A stretch of DNA of 7,026 nucleotides, taken from contig RGUK01000073.1 of assembly GCA_010027825.1 (NCBI GenBank), positions 1-7,026 of the forward strand, given 5' to 3'. Below, one piece after another: positions 1 through 6,763 of this stretch. Every line of letters starts with the position of its first letter. The stretch's first letter is position 1. The DNA comes from a bacterium (GTDB taxonomy: Bacteria; Dependentiae; Babeliae; Babeliales; RVW-14). The notes under the pieces are model-generated. The model had not been told where the DNA came from. It made no database searches and saw nothing but the letters and a program-made list of their open reading frames with translations. Made by a program: the position numbers and the translations under genes.

Positions 1-340
<340 letters not shown>

Positions 341-1600
341 CTAAAAATGCAACTCCAAACCAAGCTGTACAACGTGTGTTTTGGTAAATGCATTACTATT
401 CATGGGCATATCATAGCTAATAAACAAACATGGCGCAAACTTAATTTTTTCCATTGCCACGGCTGTATCGTACGAAAGGCTAAAGGTCATGTAATGAGCG
501 CGCCACTTGGAAAGATCTTTAGTGCGCGCGATCAAATCTGCATCGCGCTGCAAATAACTTGGCACGGTTTTATCATCCCGCACGTCAATCTGTGTATCCA
601 TTGCATGGCGCAGATACGTGTAACGCACCTGAAAATCAAGCCCATCACTCAAGTTGCCCAGCGTAAGATATGGTGAAAGCTTAAGAGTGAAGCCCGGTTC
701 AGTATAAGTCTTTGCCACCAAAGCACTAAAAATGGCTGGCTCTTTGTTTACAGGAAGACGAACATTTTTGGTACGCGAAAAAAGGTGAGTGAGGCCCAGC
801 AGCGCCCCCACTGTTATGTCCTGCTTGAGCTCAAACGCTGGAGCAAAATCGACGTACATCCCCCAATGCCCATCACTACCAACGGGCACAGCTGCAGGGA
901 CCTGTACATCACGGCTAATACCGGTAGGCGCCAGTACTCCGGTCTGGAAAGCAAGGTTAATGGTACGCATCAAAAGAACGTGGTCGAACATGGCTTGAAA
1001 ACGCATATGCGCATCCAGATCTCCCAGCCCTGATTTGGTAACCTGATTAAGTTTAAAACCAAGTTGTTCATGGGTGTAGCGCCGAATGCGATCGGCAAGT
1101 ATGGTATTTTCGGGGGAGGTTTGTAAGTTTAGATTAAAGCGCGTGCTACTCCGTATCGACATGATAGGCAATTGTGCGCCCAACCACAGGCCCCGCAGGC
1201 CAGTTTCTAACTGCCCATTTAACAGAAGCCCAACTCCTTCTATTCTGCCCGAGACGCTGAAAGGCAGGTTTTGGTTAACCCAAGCATTGTTGCCCATGAC
1301 TACTTGAGCTGGGTTGTTAGCAGCGGGGTTAACGGTCAGGTAACTTTCTATAACGTCCCGTAAATCGTACTTGCCCCACAATTCGGGGATGCCAACCTTG
1401 CCTCCGCCTCGCTTGTCTGCAGTGGAACCAAGCATATACAGGGCTGAACCAGTTAACGATGAGCCCTTGCTTTGCACGTATGTCGAGGGGCGTTCCAAAA
1501 GGGGAAAGTATCTGTTAACATTGTTGCTTGCAAAACTGAATTGCGCCAAAGAAAGCACTACAGCAGTAGCGTGAAGGCCACGTTTTAGGTAATTCATCAT
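341..1600 (-). CDS. Secreted protein, probable outer-membrane beta-barrel
   Basis: This is a 419-residue protein of no family I can name with certainty. Residues 1-24 form a signal peptide: MMNYLKR, a hydrophobic core, then FSFA as a likely cleavage site before SNN. The mature part is rich in alternating polar and hydrophobic strands and ends LGLELHF. A C-terminal phenylalanine on an amphipathic strand is the usual Bam-recognised signature of outer-membrane barrels. Two short motifs, SGLGDLD (about 190-196) and GVLAPTG (about 221-227), resemble the GxGD and lklPtG blocks of the MetA-pathway phenol-degradation/FadL-like barrels (PF13557); that link is suggestive only. The reading frame stays open upstream to an ATG at 1801, but that start would bury the signal peptide and overlap tpiA, so I take the ATG at 1598-1600. 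The next codon is also ATG. The Shine-Dalgarno is weak (AAGAAG about 8 bases upstream). The likely role is a pore or transporter in the outer membrane, substrate unknown. Confidence 0.8.
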   Translation of the reverse strand: MMNYLKRGLHATAVVLSLAQFSFASNNVNRYFPLLERPSTYVQSKGSSLTGSALYMLGSTADKRGGGKVGIPELWGKYDLRDVIESYLTVNPAANNPAQVVMGNNAWVNQNLPFSVSGRIEGVGLLLNGQLETGLRGLWLGAQLPIMSIRSSTRFNLNLQTSPENTILADRIRRYTHEQLGFKLNQVTKSGLGDLDAHMRFQAMFDHVLLMRTINLAFQTGVLAPTGISRDVQVPAAVPVGSDGHWGMYVDFAPAFELKQDITVGALLGLTHLFSRTKNVRLPVNKEPAIFSALVAKTYTEPGFTLKLSPYLTLGNLSDGLDFQVRYTYLRHAMDTQIDVRDDKTVPSYLQRDADLIARTKDLSKWRAHYMTFSLSYDTAVAMEKIKFAPCLFISYDMPMNSNAFTKTHVVQLGLELHF

Positions 1601-1642
1601 TGGACACGCTTCTTGGTAAGGAGATGGTTGACATCTTTTTCG

Positions 1643-1671
1643 GGGACAAAAGGTACGGTTGATCATACGAT
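1643..1671 (+). promoter_or_regulatory. Possible promoter for the tpiA operon
   Basis: GGGACA (1643-1648) and TACGAT (1666-1671), spaced by 17 bases, match 8 of 12 consensus positions and would start transcription near 1678, about 30 bases before tpiA. The -10 overlaps the -10 of the divergent minus-strand promoter. This is the best candidate in the divergent gap, but it is weak. Confidence 0.3.
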
Positions 1672-1689
1672 AACTGGCTGTTTCGTCAA
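1662..1689 (-). promoter_or_regulatory. Sigma70-like promoter for the barrel protein-mreB pair
   Basis: Read on the minus strand, TTGACG (1684-1689) and TATGAT (1662-1667) are separated by 16 bases, a 10 of 12 match to the sigma70 consensus. Transcription would begin near 1655 and leave a leader of roughly 55 bases before the ATG at 1600. No other strong promoter is seen between this gene and mreB, so it probably serves both. Confidence 0.6.
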
Positions 1690-1708
1690 GCCACCTTGAG
1701 GATGGAAA

Positions 1709-2470
1709 ATGAGCACAGACGCTACTAAAAAGCTTGTATACGTTGCGAATTGGAAAATGAATATGCCTGCTATTCAAAGCACTGAATGGTTTGCAAAGCA
1801 TTATGAAGCACTCAGTGAGCTGGGCCGCACCGAGCGCATCGTCATTTGCCCCACGGTGCCAGCACTCTTCCCTCTTTACTCAATGATTTTAGCCAAAGAA
1901 CAACAAACTATTATGCTTGGTGCTCAGGATTGCTCCGTTCATGCTGGCGGTCCATTCACTGGCCAGATTGCTGCCGAGGACTTAAAGGCAATTGGTGCGC
2001 AGTTTTGTATCCTGGGGCACTCCGAGTCGCGAACCTTGCTTGCTGATACTTCGATAACCGTGGCGCGCAAATGCGCCCGCGCCCTGGAACACTACATGCT
2101 GCCTATCGTGTGTATTGGCGAAACAGCTCAAGAACGGGCGGCCGGCAACACTCTGGAGGTGCTGGAAGGCCAACTGGAGCCCGTGCTGAAGATTCTGACC
2201 GAAACCATGGCTCCCATGAACTTCATTGCCTACGAGCCAGTGTGGGCAATCGGTAGCGGGGTCACCCCGACCCCCGAGGAAATCGCCGCTGTTTTTGACC
2301 ATCTGAAAAACCTAATTCCGGCAAACTTGCCAGGATTACACCTGCTCTATGGAGGCAGTGTAACATCGAAAAACGCTCCTGAACTCAAGAAAATAGCCCT
2401 ACTGTCTGGCTTTCTAGTCGGCAACGCAAGTTTAGATTTCCAAGAGTTCAAAAAGATTGTAGAATGTTGA
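1709..2470 (+). CDS. tpiA: Triosephosphate isomerase
   Basis: TpiA interconverts dihydroxyacetone phosphate and glyceraldehyde 3-phosphate in cytoplasmic glycolysis and gluconeogenesis. The 253-residue length is normal for the family. All catalytic features are present: NWKMN at 14-18 (Asn14 and Lys16), GHSE at 103-106 with the electrophilic His104, YEPVWAIGSG at 175-184 with the catalytic base Glu176 and the start of the mobile loop, and the phosphate-binding segments LYGGSV (213-218) and LVGNASL (236-242). Small departures from the commonest sequences are GHSESR for GHSERR and VGNASL for VGGASL; neither removes a catalytic residue. The ATG at 1709 has GAGGA 6 bases upstream. The gene heads the plus-strand operon and is followed 38 bases later by secG, a pairing common in bacteria. 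Confidence 0.98.
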   Translation: MSTDATKKLVYVANWKMNMPAIQSTEWFAKHYEALSELGRTERIVICPTVPALFPLYSMILAKEQQTIMLGAQDCSVHAGGPFTGQIAAEDLKAIGAQFCILGHSESRTLLADTSITVARKCARALEHYMLPIVCIGETAQERAAGNTLEVLEGQLEPVLKILTETMAPMNFIAYEPVWAIGSGVTPTPEEIAAVFDHLKNLIPANLPGLHLLYGGSVTSKNAPELKKIALLSGFLVGNASLDFQEFKKIVEC

Positions 2471-2480
2471 GCATGTGACC

Positions 2481-2490
2481 TTGTATACAA
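2481..2490. repeat. Perfect 10-base palindrome between tpiA and secG
   Basis: TTGTATACAA is its own reverse complement and lies in the 38-base tpiA-secG gap, ending 18 bases before the secG ATG. It could be an operator half or an RNA hairpin seed, but it is short enough to be chance. Confidence 0.2.
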
Positions 2491-2508
2491 CGCTCTGGAA
2501 GAGGAATT

Positions 2509-2868
2509 ATGTACACGCTTTTAATGATTCTTTTCATTATTCTCAGCTTTTTCTTGTCCGTCTTCGTCCTAATCCAGCAAGGTAAAGGTGACTTGGGCGC
2601 AAGCACAATGAGCGGATCGCATATGCTCTTTGGCGGCTCAGGAGGACAAACCTTCTTTGAGCGGACAACCTGGATTCTGGGAGCTCTGTTTATAGCTGGC
2701 GCATTATGCTTGTCCATCATGAAGGCCAAGCAACAGTACGCTTCTATACTTGAGGGGGTAGTGCTACCAAAGCCAGCACAACCTGTACAGACTGCTCGAA
2801 ACATCGACATTGAAAAACTAGCAAACGACTTGCAACAAGAAGCCACAACCGAGACAACACAGTCCTAA
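2509..2868 (+). CDS. secG: Preprotein translocase subunit SecG
   Basis: SecG is the small third subunit of the SecYEG channel in the inner membrane and helps SecA-driven export. The 119-residue protein has the family layout. A first membrane helix spans about 2-22, followed by the conserved cytoplasmic loop QQGKGDLGAS (23-32) and FGGSGGQTFFERTTW (41-55). A second helix covers about 55-71. The remaining 48 residues form a hydrophilic tail rich in Gln, Ala and Thr, as is common in SecG and poorly conserved. The start ATG follows a purine-rich GGAAGAGGA ribosome site. The gene sits between tpiA and mlaE, with 20 bases to the GTG of mlaE, and is probably cotranscribed with both. Confidence 0.95.
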   Translation: MYTLLMILFIILSFFLSVFVLIQQGKGDLGASTMSGSHMLFGGSGGQTFFERTTWILGALFIAGALCLSIMKAKQQYASILEGVVLPKPAQPVQTARNIDIEKLANDLQQEATTETTQS

Positions 2869-2888
2869 CCTTGTAGTGCGAGGGTAGC

Positions 2889-3668
2889 GTGGTAATTCCG
2901 TTGATAGATGCCATTGGGGTATTCTCTTTAAACGGCTGCAGGCGATTGGGTCAGGTAGGCATTTTTACCTGGCAAGCATTGGCAACCATGGTTACCCAGC
3001 GACCACGTCTAAGCAAAGTGCTTTATCAGATGCACTACATAGGCGTGAGTTCCATTAGCATTGTTTTCTTGGTTGGTACTGCAATCGGCGCTGTTCTTGC
3101 TTTACAGAGCCATGAAGGGCTGGTGCGCTTCGGATCGACCCAATTCATCGGCCCAATCGTGTTTCTTTCCATGGCAAGAGAGTTTGGTCCCGTGTTTACG
3201 GCCCTTATGGTCATTGGTCGGGCTGGCTCAGCTATGACCGCTGAACTTGGCAGCATGCGCATCAGCGAACAAATTGATGCGCTAGAAACCCTTTGCATCG
3301 ATCCCTACCAGTACTTGGTGGTGCCACGCATTGTTGCCAGCACCGTAATCTTGCCTTTTCTATCCATGTTCTGCACCTTCTTTGGCATTTTTGCCGGATA
3401 CGTAGCAGCAGTTTACGTGCTCGGGATCAACCCCGACACCTACACCGAAGCGATTCGCGAAAACGTAGGCATGTCTGACCTTGTAAATGGCCTGATTAAG
3501 TCAGTTATTTTCGGATTCCTCTTTGCTATTATTTCCACCTACAAGGGCTACGGCGCGAGCGGGGGGGCTAAAGGACTCGGCATTGCAATTACCCAGAGTG
3601 TGGTATACTCGAACGTTACCATAATCATTGCTGACTACATCCTAACCTCATTGATGTTTACAAAATGA
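2889..3668 (+). CDS. mlaE: MlaE-type phospholipid ABC transporter permease
   Basis: MlaE is the membrane subunit of the MlaFEDB-type importer/exporter that moves phospholipids between the inner and outer membranes. The 259-residue protein has the MlaE/YrbE family hallmarks. An amphipathic N-terminal region (about 1-45) is followed by a membrane helix near 50-73, REFGPVFTALMVIGRAGSA (97-115), and the signature ELGSMRISEQIDALE (119-133), the cytoplasmic segment that contacts the ATPase. Further helices lie at about 146-178 and 201-217, then GYGASGGAKGLG (220-231) and a last helix near 238-256. The start is GTG at 2889, chosen because GAGGG lies 4 bases before it and the protein then has family length. 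Its TGA overlaps the ATG of mlaF by four bases (ATGA), so the two are probably translationally coupled. Plant TGD1 and mycobacterial YrbE are relatives. Confidence 0.95.
   Translation: MVIPLIDAIGVFSLNGCRRLGQVGIFTWQALATMVTQRPRLSKVLYQMHYIGVSSISIVFLVGTAIGAVLALQSHEGLVRFGSTQFIGPIVFLSMAREFGPVFTALMVIGRAGSAMTAELGSMRISEQIDALETLCIDPYQYLVVPRIVASTVILPFLSMFCTFFGIFAGYVAAVYVLGINPDTYTEAIRENVGMSDLVNGLIKSVIFGFLFAIISTYKGYGASGGAKGLGIAITQSVVYSNVTIIIADYILTSLMFTK
3583..3609 (+). promoter_or_regulatory. Possible internal promoter inside mlaE, ahead of mlaF
   Basis: TTGCAA (3583-3588) and TATACT (3604-3609) lie 15 bases apart, and TGG directly before the -10 forms an extended -10. Transcription would start about 50 bases before mlaF. 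It lies in coding sequence and the spacing is short, so it may be fortuitous. Confidence 0.22.
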
Positions 3669-4402
3669 TTACCATAAGCGGACTAACCAAATCATTTGGT
3701 TCACGCACGATCACGCGTGCCCTTGATCTTACGATCGAAAAAGGTGACTTCTTGGCAATCATTGGTCGATCGGGCGAGGGAAAATCAGTGCTTCTTAAGC
3801 AACTGATTGGATTAATTACGCCAGATGCAGGCACGGTAACCATAGACGGGGTTAATATTACCGCTCTGAAAGGAAGAGCTAAGCAGAGCGTCTTTCATAC
3901 CTGCGGGTATGTCTTCCAGTTTGCAGCCTTGCTTGACTCATTAACCGTCCTGGAAAATGTCGCTCTACCACTGCTAGAAGAAGGCAAAGCGCTGGTTGAG
4001 GCAGAACCACTCGTTATTGAAAAGCTAAAGAGCGTCGGGCTGAGCGCGGAAATCCTCAACCGTTATCCTGATGAGCTCTCGGGGGGCATGAAAAAGCGCG
4101 TGGGCCTAGCCCGTACGCTTATGCTGAGCCCTAAAGTTCTTTTATATGATGAGCCAACAACAGGCCTTGACCCCATCACCGTCCGCTTGATCCATGAATT
4201 GATTAAAAAAACACACGAAGAACAACACGCTACAACCATTGTCATCTCGCATGATGTTGAAATTTTCAAGTTCGCAACGCATGTTGCCATGCTCTACGAG
4301 GGCAAAATTTTATATAAGGGACTAGCAAAAGACATCTGGGAGTGCACTAATCCTTATGTATACCAATTCATCCGAGGCTTGCCTGAAGGACCAATAGGTT
4401 GA
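3665..4402 (+). CDS. mlaF: MlaF-type phospholipid ABC transporter ATPase
   Basis: MlaF is the cytoplasmic nucleotide-binding subunit that drives the MlaE permease. The 245-residue protein is a complete ABC ATPase. It has Walker A GRSGEGKS (34-41) with Lys40 and a Q-loop VFQFAAL with Gln85. The signature is LSGGMKKRVGLAR (138-150); Met after the SGG is typical of MlaF/Ttg2A rather than of general importers. Walker B is VLLYDEP (158-164) with Asp162 and Glu163, followed by the D-loop TTGLDP and the H-loop His196 in ISHDVEIF. All catalytic residues are intact. It starts at the ATG overlapping the mlaE stop. No mlaD (MCE domain), mlaC or mlaB follows; the next gene, 22 bases on, is a response regulator. 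Any MCE partner must be encoded elsewhere. Confidence 0.95.
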   Translation: MITISGLTKSFGSRTITRALDLTIEKGDFLAIIGRSGEGKSVLLKQLIGLITPDAGTVTIDGVNITALKGRAKQSVFHTCGYVFQFAALLDSLTVLENVALPLLEEGKALVEAEPLVIEKLKSVGLSAEILNRYPDELSGGMKKRVGLARTLMLSPKVLLYDEPTTGLDPITVRLIHELIKKTHEEQHATTIVISHDVEIFKFATHVAMLYEGKILYKGLAKDIWECTNPYVYQFIRGLPEGPIG

Positions 4403-4424
4403 TGTTCTGTTCACGGGATCGATT

Positions 4425-5687
4425 ATGACGCCAAAACCGCTTATTCTAGTCGTTGACGATGAGCCTGCCATCCTAAAAATGCTCAAAGATTCTTTAGAGG
4501 ATGAGGGTTTTCGTGTGGAAACAGTGTCACAAGGCAACAGTGTGCTTGATGCTATAGGTCGCTTTGTGCCCGACGCTGTCTTGCTTGATATTTTCATGCC
4601 AAATTTTGACGGGCTGACAATGCTCAAGCAAATAAAGCAAGAATACCCGCAACAAGCGGTAATCATGGTTTCGGGGTTTGGTACGATTCAAATTGCCATC
4701 CAGGCACTGCAGCAGGGGGCCATGGATTTCATAGAAAAGCCTTTCAACTTGAGCGACGTGCTGGAAAAGCTGGCATTCACCAAGGCCTCTACCTCGCTGA
4801 CTGATGCAGATACCGGAATTAGACGTTCTTATTTAGTTGGAGAAAGTAGACTTTTTAACGAACTACTTTCCCAGGCGCAGATTCTTGCTTCCCTCAATTT
4901 GCCCGTTATCATCTATGGGCCATCTGGCTGCGGTAAGCAATCTCTGGCACGCTACATTCACGATGTGGGCGCTCAGCAAGATTTGCCTTTTGTGGCGGTA
5001 GACGCACAACGCTTAGTCCACATCGAAGAACACACGCTGCGTCAGCCAGCTACCCTGTTTGTGCGGCGCATTGACCTTGCTGACGAATCCAACCAACGGC
5101 GTGCTTTGCAGATTTTGACCGGTTATCCCGATATTCGCATCATTGCCTCAAGCTTGCCATCGCTTTTCAGCCGCATGCGCCAGGGCCTTTGTGATGCAAC
5201 CTTGTTTTGCAAGCTAAACGTCACCCCTCTGGAGATCAGTGCACTCAACAAGCGTCGGTATGATATACCCCTTCTTGCAAACCATTTCTTACAGGAAGCA
5301 AACCAGACTCATAGCAAGGCTGTTAGTTTAACCGCCGACGCAGTTAGGCTACTCCGCAACCATGACTGGCACGGCGACGTGGCGCAACTAAAAGATTTCA
5401 TACGCCTCCTGGTTGCCCAAGCCCCTGGCAACAAGCACGTACCTGTTACCTTCGATGCTCTATTCCTTAAAAAGATTCTACCAGAAGAAGCTTCTTCCTT
5501 TTTCGAAGAGCAATCATACACGCGGTTTGCTTCGATTGACGATGCTACGCAGGAGTTCCAGCGAGAATACATTTCGCACTTGCTGCAAAAATACAGGTAT
5601 GATATGCATCAATTGGCAGAATTTTTGAACATTTCGGTGGACACATTGAACGACACCATGCACAAGCTTCATATCACCTTGCACTAA
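4425..5687 (+). CDS. Response regulator with NtrC/NtrX layout and degenerate AAA+ domain
   Basis: This 420-residue protein has three parts. Residues 5-120 are a receiver with the acidic pair Asp11-Asp12, phosphoacceptor Asp55 (LLDIFMP), Ser83 and Lys105-Pro106, so phosphorylation by a histidine kinase is likely. Residues 136-330 align with the AAA+ domain of sigma54 activators but are badly eroded. Walker A is present (GPSGCGKQ, 165-172). About 16 residues separate FVAVD from ATLF where NtrC has some 35-40, so the GAFTGA sigma54-contact loop is absent. Walker B LFLDE is replaced by LFVRR (211-215). The arginine-finger segment reads DATLFCKLNV (Asp257 and Lys263 in the finger positions), and sensor II has Ala320 where VRQL would supply Arg. 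Residues 371-418 resemble the NtrX/NtrC Fis-type tail, with FQREYISHLL followed by a helix-turn-helix. The likely role is a DNA-binding response regulator acting without ATP hydrolysis or sigma54 (inference). The ribosome site is weak (CGGGAT). moxR follows after 15 bases. Confidence 0.85.
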   Translation: MTPKPLILVVDDEPAILKMLKDSLEDEGFRVETVSQGNSVLDAIGRFVPDAVLLDIFMPNFDGLTMLKQIKQEYPQQAVIMVSGFGTIQIAIQALQQGAMDFIEKPFNLSDVLEKLAFTKASTSLTDADTGIRRSYLVGESRLFNELLSQAQILASLNLPVIIYGPSGCGKQSLARYIHDVGAQQDLPFVAVDAQRLVHIEEHTLRQPATLFVRRIDLADESNQRRALQILTGYPDIRIIASSLPSLFSRMRQGLCDATLFCKLNVTPLEISALNKRRYDIPLLANHFLQEANQTHSKAVSLTADAVRLLRNHDWHGDVAQLKDFIRLLVAQAPGNKHVPVTFDALFLKKILPEEASSFFEEQSYTRFASIDDATQEFQREYISHLLQKYRYDMHQLAEFLNISVDTLNDTMHKLHITLH

Positions 5688-5702
5688 CAGAAGAGTTCTA
5701 CT

Positions 5703-6680
5703 ATGACGAATCCTATTGCTACAGAACTTATCAAAGAGAAAAGCGCTCGCTGGTCTGAATTAAAAAACGAAATTCGCAAAGTTGTGGTAGGCCAAGAGCA
5801 CGTTGTTGATCGCATTTTCATCGGCCTGCTCACCTCCGGCCATATTTTGCTGGAGGGAGTGCCAGGGCTTGCTAAAACAACCCTGATCAAAACAATTGCC
5901 CAGGCAATCGGATTATCGTTTCAGCGAATTCAATTCACCCCAGACCTTCTGCCCGCAGACGTTGTGGGAACACTGGTATATAATCCCAAGAGCCAAGAAT
6001 TCATGGTCAAAAAGGGGCCAATCTTTGCTCAGATGGTTTTGGCTGATGAAATTAACCGTGCGCCTGCCAAAGTACAGTCGGCATTGCTTGAGGCAATGCA
6101 GGAACATCAGGTCACCATTGGTGATACGACCCATCTACTGGAAGAACCCTTCCTCGTACTGGCAACGCAAAATCCTATCGACCAGGAAGGAACTTATCGC
6201 TTGCCAGAAGCACAGCTAGATAGGTTCATGTTCAAAGTGCTACTGACCTACCCTAAGTTTGCTGAAGAAAAAGAGATCATCACCAAATCTTTTACCCAAA
6301 GCGCTGTCCACCCAGTGCTGGGGGTAAGCGAGATAGTTGAAGCACGCGACCTGGTTAAACAAATATATATTGATGAAAAAGTTATAGACTATATTCTGCA
6401 TCTAGTTTTCGCGACGCGTAATCCGCACGAGTACAAACTGGATGAGGCCCGCACCTGGATTGGCTTTGGAGCCTCTCCCCGTGCAACACTGGCCCTGACT
6501 CATGCCGCAAAAGCATATGCGTTCCTAAAGAAGCGCCATTTTGTGATTCCAGACGACGTGAAAGCAATTGCTGGAGACGTATTGCGCCACCGCATCACCG
6601 TTTCTTACGAAGCAGAGGCTGAGGGCATAACGACTGATGCTATCATCCAGGCCATGCTTCGCACCGTTCCTGCACCGTGA
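5703..6680 (+). CDS. moxR: MoxR-family AAA+ ATPase
   Basis: MoxR proteins are cytoplasmic AAA+ chaperones thought to mature or assemble metal-dependent and envelope-associated protein complexes, often with vWA-domain partners. The 325-residue length is typical. The domain order is complete: an N-terminal helix and VVVGQEHVVDRI (27-38), Walker A GVPGLAKT (52-59, Lys58), and FTPDLLPADVVGT (79-91), a MoxR hallmark. Walker B LADEINRAPAKVQ follows (114-126, Asp116 and Glu117), then sensor I ATQNPIDQEGTY (155-166, Asn158), the arginine finger in LDRF (Arg175), and sensor II GASPRA (257-262, Arg261) in the C-terminal lid. The ATG at 5703 follows the purine run AGAAGAG by 7 bases. Unlike many moxR genes it is not followed immediately by a DUF58 gene; the next gene encodes an unrelated membrane protein. 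It is probably cotranscribed with the upstream regulator. Confidence 0.96.
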   Translation: MTNPIATELIKEKSARWSELKNEIRKVVVGQEHVVDRIFIGLLTSGHILLEGVPGLAKTTLIKTIAQAIGLSFQRIQFTPDLLPADVVGTLVYNPKSQEFMVKKGPIFAQMVLADEINRAPAKVQSALLEAMQEHQVTIGDTTHLLEEPFLVLATQNPIDQEGTYRLPEAQLDRFMFKVLLTYPKFAEEKEIITKSFTQSAVHPVLGVSEIVEARDLVKQIYIDEKVIDYILHLVFATRNPHEYKLDEARTWIGFGASPRATLALTHAAKAYAFLKKRHFVIPDDVKAIAGDVLRHRITVSYEAEAEGITTDAIIQAMLRTVPAP

Positions 6681-6706
6681 GCAAAAGGGGGTCATCTTCT
6701 CCTGAC

Positions 6707-6749
6707 TTGACAGTGAAGAAGGCCCGAAAGTATCTTCGAGGTCTATAAT
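6707..6749 (+). promoter_or_regulatory. Promoter-like elements before the last gene
   Basis: The 83-base gap after moxR holds a perfect -35 hexamer TTGACA (6707-6712) with TATCTT at 6731-6736 (18-base spacing). A perfect TATAAT at 6744-6749 has no good -35 at normal distance. Either could start transcription of the gene at 6764, which suggests that gene is not solely dependent on the tpiA operon. No terminator hairpin with a T-run is visible in the gap. Confidence 0.4.
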
Positions 6750-6763
6750 AAGGAAACGATGGC

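Noticed and set aside
347..676. Plus-strand open frame of 109 codons opposite the barrel protein
   Set aside because: It is antisense to a gene with a signal peptide and barrel features, and its translation resembles no protein family.
1628..1633. Perfect TTGACA on the plus strand ahead of tpiA
   Set aside because: At 16-18 bases downstream there is no acceptable -10 (AGGTAC or similar). The pair at 1643-1671 fits better.
341..1801. Longer 486-residue version of the barrel protein starting at 1801
   Set aside because: The extra 67 residues overlap the tpiA start and its ribosome site, look nothing like a signal or domain, and would place the clear signal peptide (MMNYLKR...FSFA) internally. 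The promoter at 1662-1689 would also lie inside the gene.
1982..2302. Minus-strand open frame of 106 codons inside tpiA
   Set aside because: It is a shadow of a fully conserved tpiA, with no ribosome site and no recognisable domain.
2448..2846. Minus-strand open frame of 132 codons opposite secG
   Set aside because: It lies antisense to a clear secG, has a cysteine- and lysine-rich composition without family resemblance, and has no promoter or ribosome site.
6691..6722. Possible terminator hairpin after moxR (TCTTC ... GAAGA)
   Set aside because: The stem is only about 5 base pairs with a long loop and no following T-run, so it does not meet the form of an intrinsic terminator.
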